From: Bifidobacterium vespertilionis
Lineage (GTDB): Bacteria; Actinomycetota; Actinomycetes; Actinomycetales; Bifidobacteriaceae
Direction: 5' to 3'
DNA length: 64,000 nt
Assembly: GCF_008698145.1 (NCBI RefSeq)
Contig: NZ_RZNZ01000006.1
Location: forward strand, 124,001 to 188,000
Shown here one piece after another: positions 24,755-34,957 of the stretch. Under the pieces are notes generated by a model. It made no database searches. It had not been told where the DNA came from and worked only from the letters and a program-made list of their open reading frames with translations. The translations under genes were made by a program, and so were the position numbers. Position 1 is the first letter of the stretch. Each line of letters starts with the position of its first letter.

Positions 24755-26170
24755 TCACACCCCCTGGTTGTTGTAGTCCTGCGGCATGTCCTTGAACTTC
24801 GAGGTCGCGCCCAGGAACGCCAGATGGAAGGTCTCGGTGGGGCCGTTGCGGTGCTTGGCCATGATGATGTCGGCCTCGCCGGGACGGTCCTCCTTGTCGT
24901 AGAAGTCGGGGCGGTGGACCAGGAACACCACGTCGGCGTCCTGCTCGATCGAGCCCGATTCGCGCAGATCGGACAGCTGCGGCTTCTTGTCGTTGCGCAT
25001 CTCCGGACCGCGGTTGAGCTGGGAGAGGGCCACCACGGGCACCTCGAGCTCCTTGGCGAGCAGCTTCAACGCGCGGGAGAACTCGGAGACCTCCTGCTGG
25101 CGGGACTCGACCTGCTTGCCCGAGCTCATGAGCTGCAGGTAGTCGATCACCACGAGCTTCAGGTCGTTGGTCTGCTTGAGGCGCCGGCATTTGGCGCGGA
25201 TCTCCATCAGGGACATGTTCGGGCTGTCGTCGATGAACAGCGGGGCGTCGGAAAGCTTGCCCCAGAACTGGTTCAGCGTGTTCCAGCGCTCGGGGGTGAT
25301 GTCGTCGGCGCGGCGCAGGGCCACGAGCGGGATGTTCGTTTCGGCGGAGATGATGCGCTGGGCGAGCTCCACCTTGCTCATCTCGAGGCTGAAGACGATC
25401 GACGTCATGCCGTGGTGCAGGGCCGCGGCGCGCGCGAAGTCGATGCCGAGCGTGGACTTGCCCATGGCCGGGCGTCCCGCGACGACGATCATCTGGCCGG
25501 GCTGCAGACCTTGGGTCAGATCGTCGATGTCGCGGAAGCCGGTGGGCACGCCGCGCTCCACATCGCCGTTCTGCAGCTTGTCGATCTGATCGAGCGCATC
25601 GTGCACCACCGGGCCGATGGCCGTGTAGTCCTGGCGGACCTTGCCCACGGACATCTCGTAGACCTCGGACTGGGCGAGATTGACCACGTCCTCGGCCTGC
25701 GAGCCCTCGGCGGTGTAGCCCAGCTGGGCGATCTTGGTGCCCGCGGCGATCACATTGCGCAGAATCGCGCGCTGGTGGACGATCTCCGCATAATACGTGG
25801 CGTTGGCCGCGGTGGGCACGGCGTTGATCAGGCTGTGCAGATAATCGGCGCCGCCCACCTTGTCCAGATCACCGCTTTTGAGCAGCTCGTTGGCCACGAG
25901 CACCGCATCCACCGGCTGGCTCTGTGAGAACAGGTTGATGATCGCCTCGTAGATGGTCTGATGCTTGGGCTGGTAGAAATCGGACACGTCGATCATCTGC
26001 GAGACCTCGCCGATCGCGTCCTTGCTCATGAGCATGCCGCCGAGCACGGCCATCTCCGCGTCGTCGTCATGCGGCGGGATGCGGTCGAACACCACATCGC
26101 CGACCGCCGACGCCGAGCCGCGCGACGCGTTTTCCGGGCGCGGGCCGCCCCAAGAAGTTCCATCTGCCAT
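24755..26170 (-). CDS. dnaB: Replicative DNA helicase
   Basis: A 471-residue hexameric helicase of the replication fork. N-terminal domain: PPHDDDAEMAVLGGMLMSKD. RecA-like core: H1/Walker A VVAGRPAMGKSTLGIDFARA, H2 LEMSKVELAQRI, H3 LVVIDYLQLMSSG, H4 VVALSQLNRGPEMR and the arginine-finger region KPQLSDLRESGSIEQDADVV. No intein. I use the ATG at 26168-26170; a GTG two codons upstream is possible. No ribosome site is visible, but TATACT lies seven bases before the ATG on the minus strand, so a leaderless mRNA is likely. A cluster of DnaA boxes (26402-26659) lies upstream. murT and gatD follow closely. Confidence 0.96.
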   Translation of the reverse strand: MADGTSWGGPRPENASRGSASAVGDVVFDRIPPHDDDAEMAVLGGMLMSKDAIGEVSQMIDVSDFYQPKHQTIYEAIINLFSQSQPVDAVLVANELLKSGDLDKVGGADYLHSLINAVPTAANATYYAEIVHQRAILRNVIAAGTKIAQLGYTAEGSQAEDVVNLAQSEVYEMSVGKVRQDYTAIGPVVHDALDQIDKLQNGDVERGVPTGFRDIDDLTQGLQPGQMIVVAGRPAMGKSTLGIDFARAAALHHGMTSIVFSLEMSKVELAQRIISAETNIPLVALRRADDITPERWNTLNQFWGKLSDAPLFIDDSPNMSLMEIRAKCRRLKQTNDLKLVVIDYLQLMSSGKQVESRQQEVSEFSRALKLLAKELEVPVVALSQLNRGPEMRNDKKPQLSDLRESGSIEQDADVVFLVHRPDFYDKEDRPGEADIIMAKHRNGPTETFHLAFLGATSKFKDMPQDYNNQGV

Positions 26171-26178
26171 ATCCACGA

Positions 26179-26184
26179 GTATAG
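26179..26184 (-). promoter_or_regulatory. Likely -10 element of dnaB
   Basis: TATACT on the minus strand, ending eight bases before the dnaB ATG. With the usual 6-8-base distance, transcription would begin at or next to the start codon. The -35 region is poor. Confidence 0.45.
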
Positions 26185-26401
26185 GAGCAGGGTGCGGTCG
26201 GGCGGGTTGCGGGGCGCTGGTGGATGCGGCGGTGGGCGTCAGGGCGGGGCGGTCGGACAGTCAGCCGGGCGGACGGCCGGGCAGGCGGCCGGATATACAG
26301 CCCAGCGGGCATCCGGGCGTGCATCCGGGCGTGCGATGATGTGGGACGATTCGCACACCGATCATGTGCGGGTGAGCGTGCGCGACACGCGATCGAGACC
26401 C

Positions 26402-26659
26402 CTGTGGATAGAAAATCGAGTTATCCACATATCGGGGATATCTCGGTGGATATCCATCCGACTTATCCACCTTGTGGGGATAAATGAGTGTATAACGTGG
26501 GGATATCCACTGGCGTGCGTCAACGTTAATTTGCCGTTAGGTAAACAACGTGCTACGGGAACGTTCGTTGTGGAAAAACTACGGACTTTTCCACGATCGG
26601 ACGAGGTGCCGGCGAGGGCCGAATCTGAGTTACCCACAGTCCCGCCCACATGCCGTGGA
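26402..26659. promoter_or_regulatory. Cluster of DnaA boxes upstream of dnaB
   Basis: One perfect DnaA box TTATCCACA (26421-26429) and several with one mismatch: TGTGGATAG (26403), TTATCCACC (26463), TGGGGATAA (26475), TGTGGAAAA (26569), TTACCCACA (26630), plus 7/9 matches near 26445, 26498, 26503 and 26654. Both orientations occur. The interval also contains an AT-rich stretch (26526-26550, TTAATTTGCCGTTAGGTAAA) unusual in this GC-rich DNA. It could be a DnaA-titration or regulatory site, or an origin-like element. Confidence 0.7.
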
Positions 26660-26708
26660 TATCCTCACGGGACAAGCTCGATCCGGCCCCAAGGCCCAGC
26701 TGCGCGGG

Positions 26709-26818
26709 GCGCCAAAATGGACACTTTCGAGGCCCGGAATGACCATTCAGGCATCCGGCACGCGCATCGGGTGTCGAAATGGACGAATTCACCGCGAAAA
26801 GCGTCCATTTCGGCACCC
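26709..26818. repeat. Family D hairpins (AAATGGAC/GTCCATTT), two units
   Basis: Unit 1 begins GCCAAAATGGACA and ends TGACCATTCAGGCAT; unit 2 (26769-26818) is GGTGTCGAAATGGACG, a 16-base loop, CGTCCATTTCGGCACC. Arms of 15-17 bp with one or two G-T pairs. The same hairpin occurs at 39524-39572 and 40973-41022. Confidence 0.65.
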
Positions 26819-26937
26819 CACACGCCCCGGTCACACGCCCGGTCACGGCCACTCCGCGTCGCCCTCTCATGTAGTAAAGCCGGACGATTTCGGGCTGATT
26901 TTCGTCCGGATTTACTACAGCCGCCACGTCAACAGCC

Positions 26938-27152
26938 GGATCTGCCCAGTTCGTGCTGGAAAACTGGGCAGATCCGGACGTCCCACCACACAAACTGGGC
27001 AGACTCGAACGCCCGCCACACAAACTGGGCAGAACAGGTCAGCTAGACCCTACAATCGGCCTCCAGATGACCGGATCTGCCCAGTTCGCAAATCCAACGG
27101 CCGGATCTGCCCAGTTCGCAAATCCAACGGCCGGATCTGCCCAGTTTGCGAG
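26938..27152. repeat. Family A inverted-repeat cluster, copy 3
   Basis: Pattern: GATCTGCCCAGTT / AACTGGGCAGATC hairpin at 26944-26974, two more reverse words (near 26991 and 27022), the centre CAATCGGCCTCCAGATGACC at 27053, then three forward words, two of which form a tandem 30-bp direct repeat (GGATCTGCCCAGTTCGCAAA... twice from about 27073). It ends 145 bases upstream of the MATE gene. Confidence 0.8.
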
Positions 27153-27295
27153 AGACGGGCTTGCGAGAGGATCGGCACCGGGCGGACACCAGGGCAGGCA
27201 CCGGGCCGAAACAGCCGACACCGGGGACAGAGCATCGGAACAACCCACGCGGACAGGACATATGGGCTCGCGCAATGCGCTGATAAAGTGGCCGC

Positions 27296-28693
27296 GTGAG
27301 TACACAGCGCGCGCATCAGTCCCAACCCCAGCAGCCCCAATCCCAGCAGTCCCGGCAGCCCCAGCCCCAGCCCCAGCCAAACATCAATCGGCGCATCTTC
27401 GCGCTGGCCCTGCCCACCTTCGGCCAGCTCATCGCCGAGCCCACGTTCATCCTCATCGACACGGCGATCGTCGGCCACATCTCCAACGAGGCGCTGGCCG
27501 GCCTGTCGATCGGCTCCACGATCATCCTGACCGCCGTGGGCCTGTGCATCTTCCTCGCCTATTCCACCACCGCGCAAGTGGCCCATCTGCTCGGCGCGGG
27601 CAAACGGCGGGAGGGCCTGCAGGCCGGCGTCGACGGACTGTGGCTGGCCCTGGGCATCGGCACGCTGCTGGGCGTGGGACTGTTCGCGGCCGCGGAACCG
27701 CTGTGCCGGGCGCTCGGCGGGCAGGGGGCGGTGCTGGATCAGGCTGTCACCTACACGCGCGCGATCGTGCTGGGGGCTCCGGGCATGCTGTTGGTGTACG
27801 CGGCCAACGGCATCTTCCGCGGCCTGCAGAAGGTGCGCATCACGCTGATCGCGGCGGTGAGCGGCGCTGTGGTCAACACGGTGTTGGAAGTGCTGTTCGT
27901 GATCGTGTTTCGATGGGGAATCTTCGGTTCGGGCGCGGCCACGCTGATCGCGCAATGGTACATGGGGCTGTTTCTGGTGGTGCCGGCCGTGCTGTGGGCG
28001 CGCGCCGATGGGGCAAGCCTCAAGCCCAGCCTGTCCGGCATCGCGCAGGCGGGCGGCGATGGCCTGCCGCTGTTCATCCGCACGCTGGCGATCCGCGCGG
28101 CCATGGTGGTCACGGTGGCGAGCGCGGCGCGCATGGGGACCGATGTGCTGGCCGGGTTCCAGGCGGTCAACTCGTCGTGGAACTTCGCCATGAACATGCT
28201 CGATTCGGTGGGCATCGCCGGGCAGACGCTGGTGGGCACGGCGTTGGGCGCGGGGGCAATGGCCGAGGCGCGCACGCTCACGCGGGCGACCGGCAGGGCG
28301 GGTCTGGTCACGGGCGCGGTGATCGGTCTGGGCTTCGCGGTGGTGGGCCTGTTCGCCGGCCACTTCTTCTCCCCCAGCCCGGCCGTCCAGCTGCTCGTGG
28401 CGGCCGGCATGGTGACCATGGGCGTGTTCTTCCCGCTGCAGGGCTGGATGATGGCGCTGGACGGCATCCTGATCGGCGCGCGCGACTACCGCTATCTGGC
28501 CGTGAGCTGCACGGTCACCGCGGTGGTCTACATCGCGATGATCCTGCTGCTGGCGGACGGGCTCACGCCCCTGCTTCCGGGCGATGCGGCGCGCACGGTG
28601 GCTCTGTGGACGCTGTTCAACGTGGTGCTGATGGGCGGGCGCGGGGTCGCCAACGGCCTGCGCGCCCGCAGCGACCAGTGGATGAAGGCCTGA
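27296..28693 (+). CDS. MATE-family multidrug exporter (DinF-like)
   Basis: A 465-residue inner-membrane antiporter with about 12 helices and the MATE internal duplication. A Gln/Pro-rich cytoplasmic N-terminus (SQPQQPQSQQSRQPQPQPQP) precedes the first helix RIFALALPTFGQLIAEPTFI, whose LPTFGQLIAEP and DTAIVGHISNEALAGLSIGS match the DinF branch. The start is GTG at 27296, without a ribosome site; a GATAAA hexamer eight to ten bases upstream suggests a leaderless transcript. It converges with glnD, the stops being seven bases apart. Exported compounds are unknown. Confidence 0.9.
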   Translation: MSTQRAHQSQPQQPQSQQSRQPQPQPQPNINRRIFALALPTFGQLIAEPTFILIDTAIVGHISNEALAGLSIGSTIILTAVGLCIFLAYSTTAQVAHLLGAGKRREGLQAGVDGLWLALGIGTLLGVGLFAAAEPLCRALGGQGAVLDQAVTYTRAIVLGAPGMLLVYAANGIFRGLQKVRITLIAAVSGAVVNTVLEVLFVIVFRWGIFGSGAATLIAQWYMGLFLVVPAVLWARADGASLKPSLSGIAQAGGDGLPLFIRTLAIRAAMVVTVASAARMGTDVLAGFQAVNSSWNFAMNMLDSVGIAGQTLVGTALGAGAMAEARTLTRATGRAGLVTGAVIGLGFAVVGLFAGHFFSPSPAVQLLVAAGMVTMGVFFPLQGWMMALDGILIGARDYRYLAVSCTVTAVVYIAMILLLADGLTPLLPGDAARTVALWTLFNVVLMGGRGVANGLRARSDQWMKA

Positions 28694-28700
28694 TGAGGGC

Positions 28701-30530
28701 CTAGCGGATCGCCTCGCGCGCCGCCGCGTACATCTGTCCCACGATCGCGGCCCTCCACTTGCTCCACCCGTAGCGTTTGGTGATCGCCTCGCCCGGCGTG
28801 GCACCCAGCGACGATCCGTCCGCGCGCGTCAGATCGAACAGCATGTCGAGCAGCACCGGATCGCCGCCCACCACGGCCGCCAGTTCATGACCCACCGCCG
28901 GATCGTTGGGATCGCGGCCGGTGGCGTATTCGGACAGGGTCAGATGCTCGCGCACCAGCAGCGTGGCCCATTCGATGATCTGCGGCGCATACCCCATGCG
29001 TCTCAAAATGTACGGCACGTGACGGGCGCCCTCGGCCGCATGGTCCGTGACGCCCGGGCGCTTGCCCAGATCGTGCAGGATGCCGGCGAGCAGCAGGGCC
29101 GCATAGTGGTCGTCGTCATACCGGCCGCCGCTCGGGCTTTCCCGGCCAAGGCGCGAAACCGCCTCGACCATGTGGCGGTCGATCGTGTAGCGGTGTGCGG
29201 CGGAGGCGGATGGGCGGTTGCGGATGCCCAGCCATTCGGGCATCCAGCGGCCGGGCAGATTGACGTAGTCGAGCTCCTCCCACGTGTTCAGGAGCGCCGG
29301 ACCGGTGGCGAGCAGGCGGATGAACAGCGACCGGGCCTCGTCGTCCCACACCGAGTCGCGGATCGGGCAGCGCTTGAGGTTGAGCAGGGTGCCGGGGTTC
29401 ACGGGCAGCTCGAACTCGCCGGCCGCCACGCCCGCGCGCAGGGCCAGATTCGGGTCCTTCGTAGGATCGGCGCCAGGCGCGAGCACGATCTCCCCTTCAT
29501 GCTTGGCGATGCCCGGCGCGATCACGTCGAACTGCGGGGCCTCGCGCTTGCCGCCGGCGCGCGGCTGGAACATCTGGAAGAAGGCGAAGCGCGGCTTCTC
29601 ATGCACCAGCGAGTGCTCGGCGCGGGATGCCGTGGAATCGAGCGCGAAGGCGATGCGCCGGCCCAGTCCGGCCAGCGTGGTCTGCAGATCGTCGATCGCC
29701 TTGGCGTCGCGCTCGGCCTGCGGCCAGGTGGGATCGGCCAGGCCCATCATGGTGGCCACCTGCGGCTGATAGGGGGCGAGCAGCAGGTTGGTGTCCTTCC
29801 TGGCTGTCAGATGGATGGCGTCGCGCACATCGAGCAGGCGCTCCACGGCATCGTCATAGGTGCCGTGCGGGCGATCGGCCAGCCAGGACGTGGCGAGCGC
29901 GGAGACGAGCACCGAATCGCGCAGGCCACCGCGGGCCTCCTTGATGTCCGGCTGGTTGACGTAGGCCATCAGGCCGAACTCGTCGAAGCGCGATTTGGCC
30001 GAATCGAGCAGCTCCGGCAGGCGTTTGCGCGCGGCCTTGCGCCATCGGGTGAGGATCGAGTTGGACGTCTCCTCGATCAGCCCGGTGTCGCCGGCGAGCG
30101 GAAGCACGTCAAGCCAGCCCATCGCGGCGGGCAGATCGGAGTCGGTGACGGCCTCGCACTGCGCGCGCGTGCGGATGGAGTGGTCGAGGTCGAGCCCGGA
30201 GTCCCACAGCGGATACCAGAGCTTGTTGGCGAGCATGTTGAGCTGCTCGTCGTTGAGGGCGTGGGAATCGTAGATGACCACCAGATCCAGATCGGAGCTC
30301 GGCCCCACCTGTCCGCGGGCCAGCGAGCCGACCGCCGCCAAGCCGATGCCCCCGTCCGGCACGCGGAAGGGCACGGCGTCCAGCGCCTGTCCCCACAGTT
30401 CTTTGAGGCACGACACGGCGAGATCGGTGCGCGCCTTGCGCTTGGCCGGACCGTTACGGTACACGCCGTCCGCATCGGGCTGGCTCATGTCCATGAATCG
30501 TTGCTTAAGACCGTCGACCGCACTGGCCAC
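28701..30530 (-). CDS. glnD: PII uridylyl/adenylyltransferase GlnD, short form
   Basis: A 609-residue nucleotidyltransferase/HD protein that would modify the PII protein encoded just upstream. Nucleotidyltransferase site AAVGSLARGQVGPSSDLDLV at about 65-84 with the Asp pair of DLDLV; DUF294-type middle with RGGLRDSVLVSALA; HD hydrolase site AGILHDLGKRPGVTDHAAEG. The protein ends right after the HD domain (MYAAAREAIR), so the two C-terminal ACT domains of full-length GlnD (800-890 residues), which sense glutamine, are absent. GTG at 30528-30530 follows AGGAAAGGGG. The actinobacterial enzyme adenylylates rather than uridylylates PII; which applies here is inferred. Confidence 0.87.
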   Translation of the reverse strand: MASAVDGLKQRFMDMSQPDADGVYRNGPAKRKARTDLAVSCLKELWGQALDAVPFRVPDGGIGLAAVGSLARGQVGPSSDLDLVVIYDSHALNDEQLNMLANKLWYPLWDSGLDLDHSIRTRAQCEAVTDSDLPAAMGWLDVLPLAGDTGLIEETSNSILTRWRKAARKRLPELLDSAKSRFDEFGLMAYVNQPDIKEARGGLRDSVLVSALATSWLADRPHGTYDDAVERLLDVRDAIHLTARKDTNLLLAPYQPQVATMMGLADPTWPQAERDAKAIDDLQTTLAGLGRRIAFALDSTASRAEHSLVHEKPRFAFFQMFQPRAGGKREAPQFDVIAPGIAKHEGEIVLAPGADPTKDPNLALRAGVAAGEFELPVNPGTLLNLKRCPIRDSVWDDEARSLFIRLLATGPALLNTWEELDYVNLPGRWMPEWLGIRNRPSASAAHRYTIDRHMVEAVSRLGRESPSGGRYDDDHYAALLLAGILHDLGKRPGVTDHAAEGARHVPYILRRMGYAPQIIEWATLLVREHLTLSEYATGRDPNDPAVGHELAAVVGGDPVLLDMLFDLTRADGSSLGATPGEAITKRYGWSKWRAAIVGQMYAAAREAIR

Positions 30531-30571
30531 GGCGTCCCCTTTCCTATAACGGCAAATCGTCGCAATGCGCT

Positions 30572-30605
30572 GCAACAACAACGCTGCAACAACAACGCTG
30601 CAAAA
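30572..30605. repeat. Small direct repeat upstream of glnD
   Basis: GCAACAACAACGCT is repeated twice in tandem, just before the terminator hairpin at 30611-30644 and within the glnB-glnD spacer. Confidence 0.6.
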
Positions 30606-30610
30606 CGACA

Positions 30611-30644
30611 GAATCCCCGTGCACAACCGAGCGCACGGGGATTC
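30611..30644 (-). terminator. Hairpin after glnB
   Basis: Perfect 12-bp stem GAATCCCCGTGC / GCACGGGGATTC with a 10-base loop, followed on the minus strand by TGTCGTTTT. It separates amtB-glnB from glnD, so glnD is probably expressed from its own promoter or by read-through. Confidence 0.7.
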
Positions 30645-30704
30645 CTGTCTCATTTACCCATTCCACGTTTCCGGATCATCCGGGGACCGGGAACGGGCGT
30701 CTGG

Positions 30705-32376
<1,672 letters not shown>

Positions 32377-32478
32377 GGCTACCTCCCTCTCTCTGTATCA
32401 GGCGCCGGATGGGTTCCGGCGAATTCACTTCTGCGACTTCCATTGCGGGAGCCAACACCGCAATGAAACGACCGCCGG

Positions 32479-32516
32479 GTTTCCGAGTTTGTTACATCCT
32501 GTTACGGGGTTGTTAA
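32479..32516 (-). promoter_or_regulatory. Possible GlnR-type operator upstream of amtB
   Basis: On the minus strand the half sites TTAAC, GTAAC, GTAAC and GAAAC follow each other with spacers of 6, 5 and 7 bases. Actinobacterial GlnR boxes consist of alternating gTnAC and GaAAc half sites about 11 bases apart. Match is approximate and no glnR gene is in the window. Confidence 0.4.
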
Positions 32517-32571
32517 AGGGCTTGGGGCGACTGGGATTCGGGGCGCGTCGATTTCGGACGCCGAATATGAA

Positions 32572-32610
32572 ACGCGGGTCCCGGCGCATGGTGCGCACTG
32601 GGACCCGCGT
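32572..32610 (-). terminator. Hairpin downstream of ftsY
   Basis: Perfect 11-bp stem ACGCGGGTCCC / GGGACCCGCGT with a 17-base loop and TTTCATATT beyond it on the minus strand. It lies about 100 bases after the ftsY stop and upstream of the amtB promoter. Confidence 0.65.
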
Positions 32611-32708
32611 GCGGGGTTGTTCGGAACGCCGCGCGCCGATCGGCTGATCGAGTGATGGCCGAACAGCCGGCACACGATCGACCGGACGACGAGCGACGGG
32701 CCGCGAAC

Positions 32709-33977
32709 TCAGGCGAGGATGCCGTCCACGAAGCCCTCCGGATCGAACGGGGCCAGATCGTCCGGTCCCTCGCCGAGTCCGACGAGCTTGACCGGCACGC
32801 CGAGCTCCTTCTGCACGGCGATCACGATGCCGCCGCGCGCCGAACCGTCGAGCTTGGAAAGCACGATGCCGGTGATGCCGATCGCCTCGGCGAACACTTT
32901 GGCCTGGGCCATGCCGTTCTGGCCCGTGGTGGCGTCCAGCACGAGCAGCACCTCGTCCACGGGCAGGTTCTTTTCGGTGACGCGACGGATCTTGCCCAGC
33001 TCGTCCATGAGGTTGGCCTTGTTCTGCAGACGGCCGGCGGTGTCGATGATCAGCACATCGGCGTCCGACTCCTTGGCGCGGGAGGCCGCGTCGAAGGCCA
33101 CGGAGGCCGGATCGGCGCCATCCTTGTCCGATCGGACCACGGGCACGTTCACGCGGGCGCCCCAGGTCTCAAGCTGGTCGGCGGCGGCGGCGCGGAAGGT
33201 GTCCGCCGCGCCCAGGACCACCGACTTGCCGTCGGCCACGAACAGGCGGGCGAGCTTGCCGGCGGTGGTGGTCTTGCCGGTACCGTTGACGCCCACCATC
33301 ATGATGACGGACGGCTTGTTGGCGCCGGGCTTGCTGACGTTGAGGCGGCGGTCGGTGTCCCGGCCCACCAGATCCAGCAGCTTGCCGCGCAGCATCTCGC
33401 GCACGGCGGCCGGATCCTTCTCACCGGTCACGCGAGCGTCGGCGCGCAGTTCGTCCACCAGCTGCTCGCTGGCCTCGGCGCCCACGTCGGCCATCAGGAG
33501 GGTGTCCTCCACATCCTCCCAGTCGGACTCGCTCAGATTGTCCTTGGTGAGGATGGAGAACAGGGCCTTGCCGAAGGGGTTGGCGCTTTTGGCGAGCTTG
33601 GCCTTGAGGCGGGTGAGGCGGGAGCCCACGGATTCGGGGGCTTCAGGTTTGGGGGCGGGCTTGGGCTCGGCCGGCTGCTGGACGGCCGGTTCAGTTGACT
33701 TGGTGGGCGCGGCGGGTTTGGCGGGTTTGGCGGGCTCGGACGACTCGGCAGGTTTGGCGGATTTGGCGGGCTCGCCGGGCTTGGCCGCCGCAGGCTTGGG
33801 CTGGGCCGCGGACTGAGATTTGGGCTGCGGCTTGGATGGTGCCGCGGCGGTCGTTGCGGCGCTTGGACGGGCCGCATCCTGACTCTTGCGCGAACGGTTC
33901 CAGAAGTATCCGGCGACGATCGCCACAACGAGCACGACGGCGACGGCGACAATCGCGATAAGGGTGTTGGTATCCAT
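32709..33977 (-). CDS. ftsY: Signal recognition particle receptor FtsY
   Basis: A 422-residue SRP-receptor GTPase for co-translational membrane targeting. Actinobacterial form: an N-terminal membrane helix (TLIAIVAVAVVLVVAIVAGY) and a Pro/Ala/Lys-rich linker of about 90 residues (repeated PAKPAKPAAP-like motifs) replace the acidic A domain. The NG domain has G1 MVGVNGTGKTTTAGKLAR, DTFRAAAADQLETW (IBD), G3 DVLIIDTAGRLQNKANL, G4 LSKLDGSARGG and the closing VGLGEGPDDLAPFDPEGFVD. Complete. Neighbours are unrelated. Confidence 0.97.
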   Translation of the reverse strand: MDTNTLIAIVAVAVVLVVAIVAGYFWNRSRKSQDAARPSAATTAAAPSKPQPKSQSAAQPKPAAAKPGEPAKSAKPAESSEPAKPAKPAAPTKSTEPAVQQPAEPKPAPKPEAPESVGSRLTRLKAKLAKSANPFGKALFSILTKDNLSESDWEDVEDTLLMADVGAEASEQLVDELRADARVTGEKDPAAVREMLRGKLLDLVGRDTDRRLNVSKPGANKPSVIMMVGVNGTGKTTTAGKLARLFVADGKSVVLGAADTFRAAAADQLETWGARVNVPVVRSDKDGADPASVAFDAASRAKESDADVLIIDTAGRLQNKANLMDELGKIRRVTEKNLPVDEVLLVLDATTGQNGMAQAKVFAEAIGITGIVLSKLDGSARGGIVIAVQKELGVPVKLVGLGEGPDDLAPFDPEGFVDGILA

Positions 33978-34029
33978 GCTTAAAGCCTATGGACGCCAAG
34001 GGACAGGCCGGATCGCGGGCTATCGCATT

Positions 34030-34256
34030 CCCGGCAGAGGTCATCACATGGGCCCGTCACAGGGCGCGGCTGTCGCGTCACGCGGCGCGGGTGAGACATC
34101 ACCGGGTGCGAATCGCGTCACGCGGCGCGACCGCTCCCCGTGATGCCGATCGAAAAGCCTTGTGCCACAACGGTTTGCGAACCCCGTCACCCGGCGCGAT
34201 CGCACCATGTGACGCAGTTCGCTCCCCGTGACGAGTCTTTCGCTCCCCGTGACGTT
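34030..34256. repeat. Family C repeat cluster, copy 3
   Basis: Seven or more GTCAC/GTGAC words with GGYGCG spacers, for example GCGTCACGCGGCGCG and CACCGGGTGCGAATCGCGTC, ending with three GCTCCCCGTGACG units in tandem. It lies between ftsY (diverging) and the small membrane protein gene. Non-coding. Confidence 0.65.
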
Positions 34257-34322
34257 CTTCCCGGATTTCCGCGCATGCTCCGGCCGGATCGCGGACCGAG
34301 TCAGCCCGAACCGGATGGCGGC

Positions 34323-34802
34323 TCAGAGATTGGGATCGATGCCTGCGGGATGGTCCTCGGACGAACCGGACGAACCGGACGAATTAGACGAACCGGATGC
34401 GGCCGGGAAGGAAGGCGATGCGGCACGATCGGCGGAGGCCCCCACGGTACCCACCACGCCACCCGATCGCGCGGGATCGTCCACGGCATGCTTGGGCTTG
34501 CGCATCGAGCGCATCTCCACCACCGTGCTGTTGGTGATGTAGACCGGATTCTCCATGGTGCGTTCCATCGGATCCTCCGGCGGCACATCGCCCACCGGAC
34601 GCGTGAGCACGGACTGCGGGGCGAAGGAGGGGACCATGCCGGCCGAACGCGGCGTACGCTCGTCCTGGGCGGGCTTGGGATCGGAGCGCTTCTTCAGGGA
34701 TTCGGTGAACGCCCCGCTGTGCGACTCGCCACGCGCAAGACGCAACACGAACACCACGGCGCCGATCACCAACGCCAACCACAGAAGAATCGCCAAGAGC
34801 AT
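34323..34802 (-). CDS. Small single-pass membrane protein, unknown
   Basis: A 159-residue protein beginning LLAILLWLALVIGAVVFVLR, one N-terminal helix with a short periplasmic or no leader, followed by a cytoplasmic hydrophilic tail rich in Arg, Pro and Ser, and a Ser/Gly tail (ASGSSNSSGSSGSSEDHPAG). I do not recognise a domain; a YITNSTVVEMRSMRKPKH stretch in the middle is the best-conserved-looking part. It is divergent from the TetR gene at 34958; the 155-base gap may hold both promoters. Codon use is normal, which supports a real gene. Confidence 0.65.
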   Translation of the reverse strand: MLLAILLWLALVIGAVVFVLRLARGESHSGAFTESLKKRSDPKPAQDERTPRSAGMVPSFAPQSVLTRPVGDVPPEDPMERTMENPVYITNSTVVEMRSMRKPKHAVDDPARSGGVVGTVGASADRAASPSFPAASGSSNSSGSSGSSEDHPAGIDPNL

Positions 34803-34957
34803 ACGTGATATTCTGCCAACACCCCATTACCGATCGACACCGGCGTTCCGCACTGCAACACGGCCTCCTTTGTCCCCGATTCCTGGCGTTCACATCGGCA
34901 TTCCCGTCGAAAAATCACTGCGAAATCGGCATGGTCCGGGCATGCGGACGTGAAACA

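Noticed and set aside
26402..26659. The chromosomal origin oriC itself
   Set aside because: dnaA, dnaN, rpmH and recF are not adjacent; in relatives oriC lies beside dnaA. The DnaA boxes are reported without claiming an origin.
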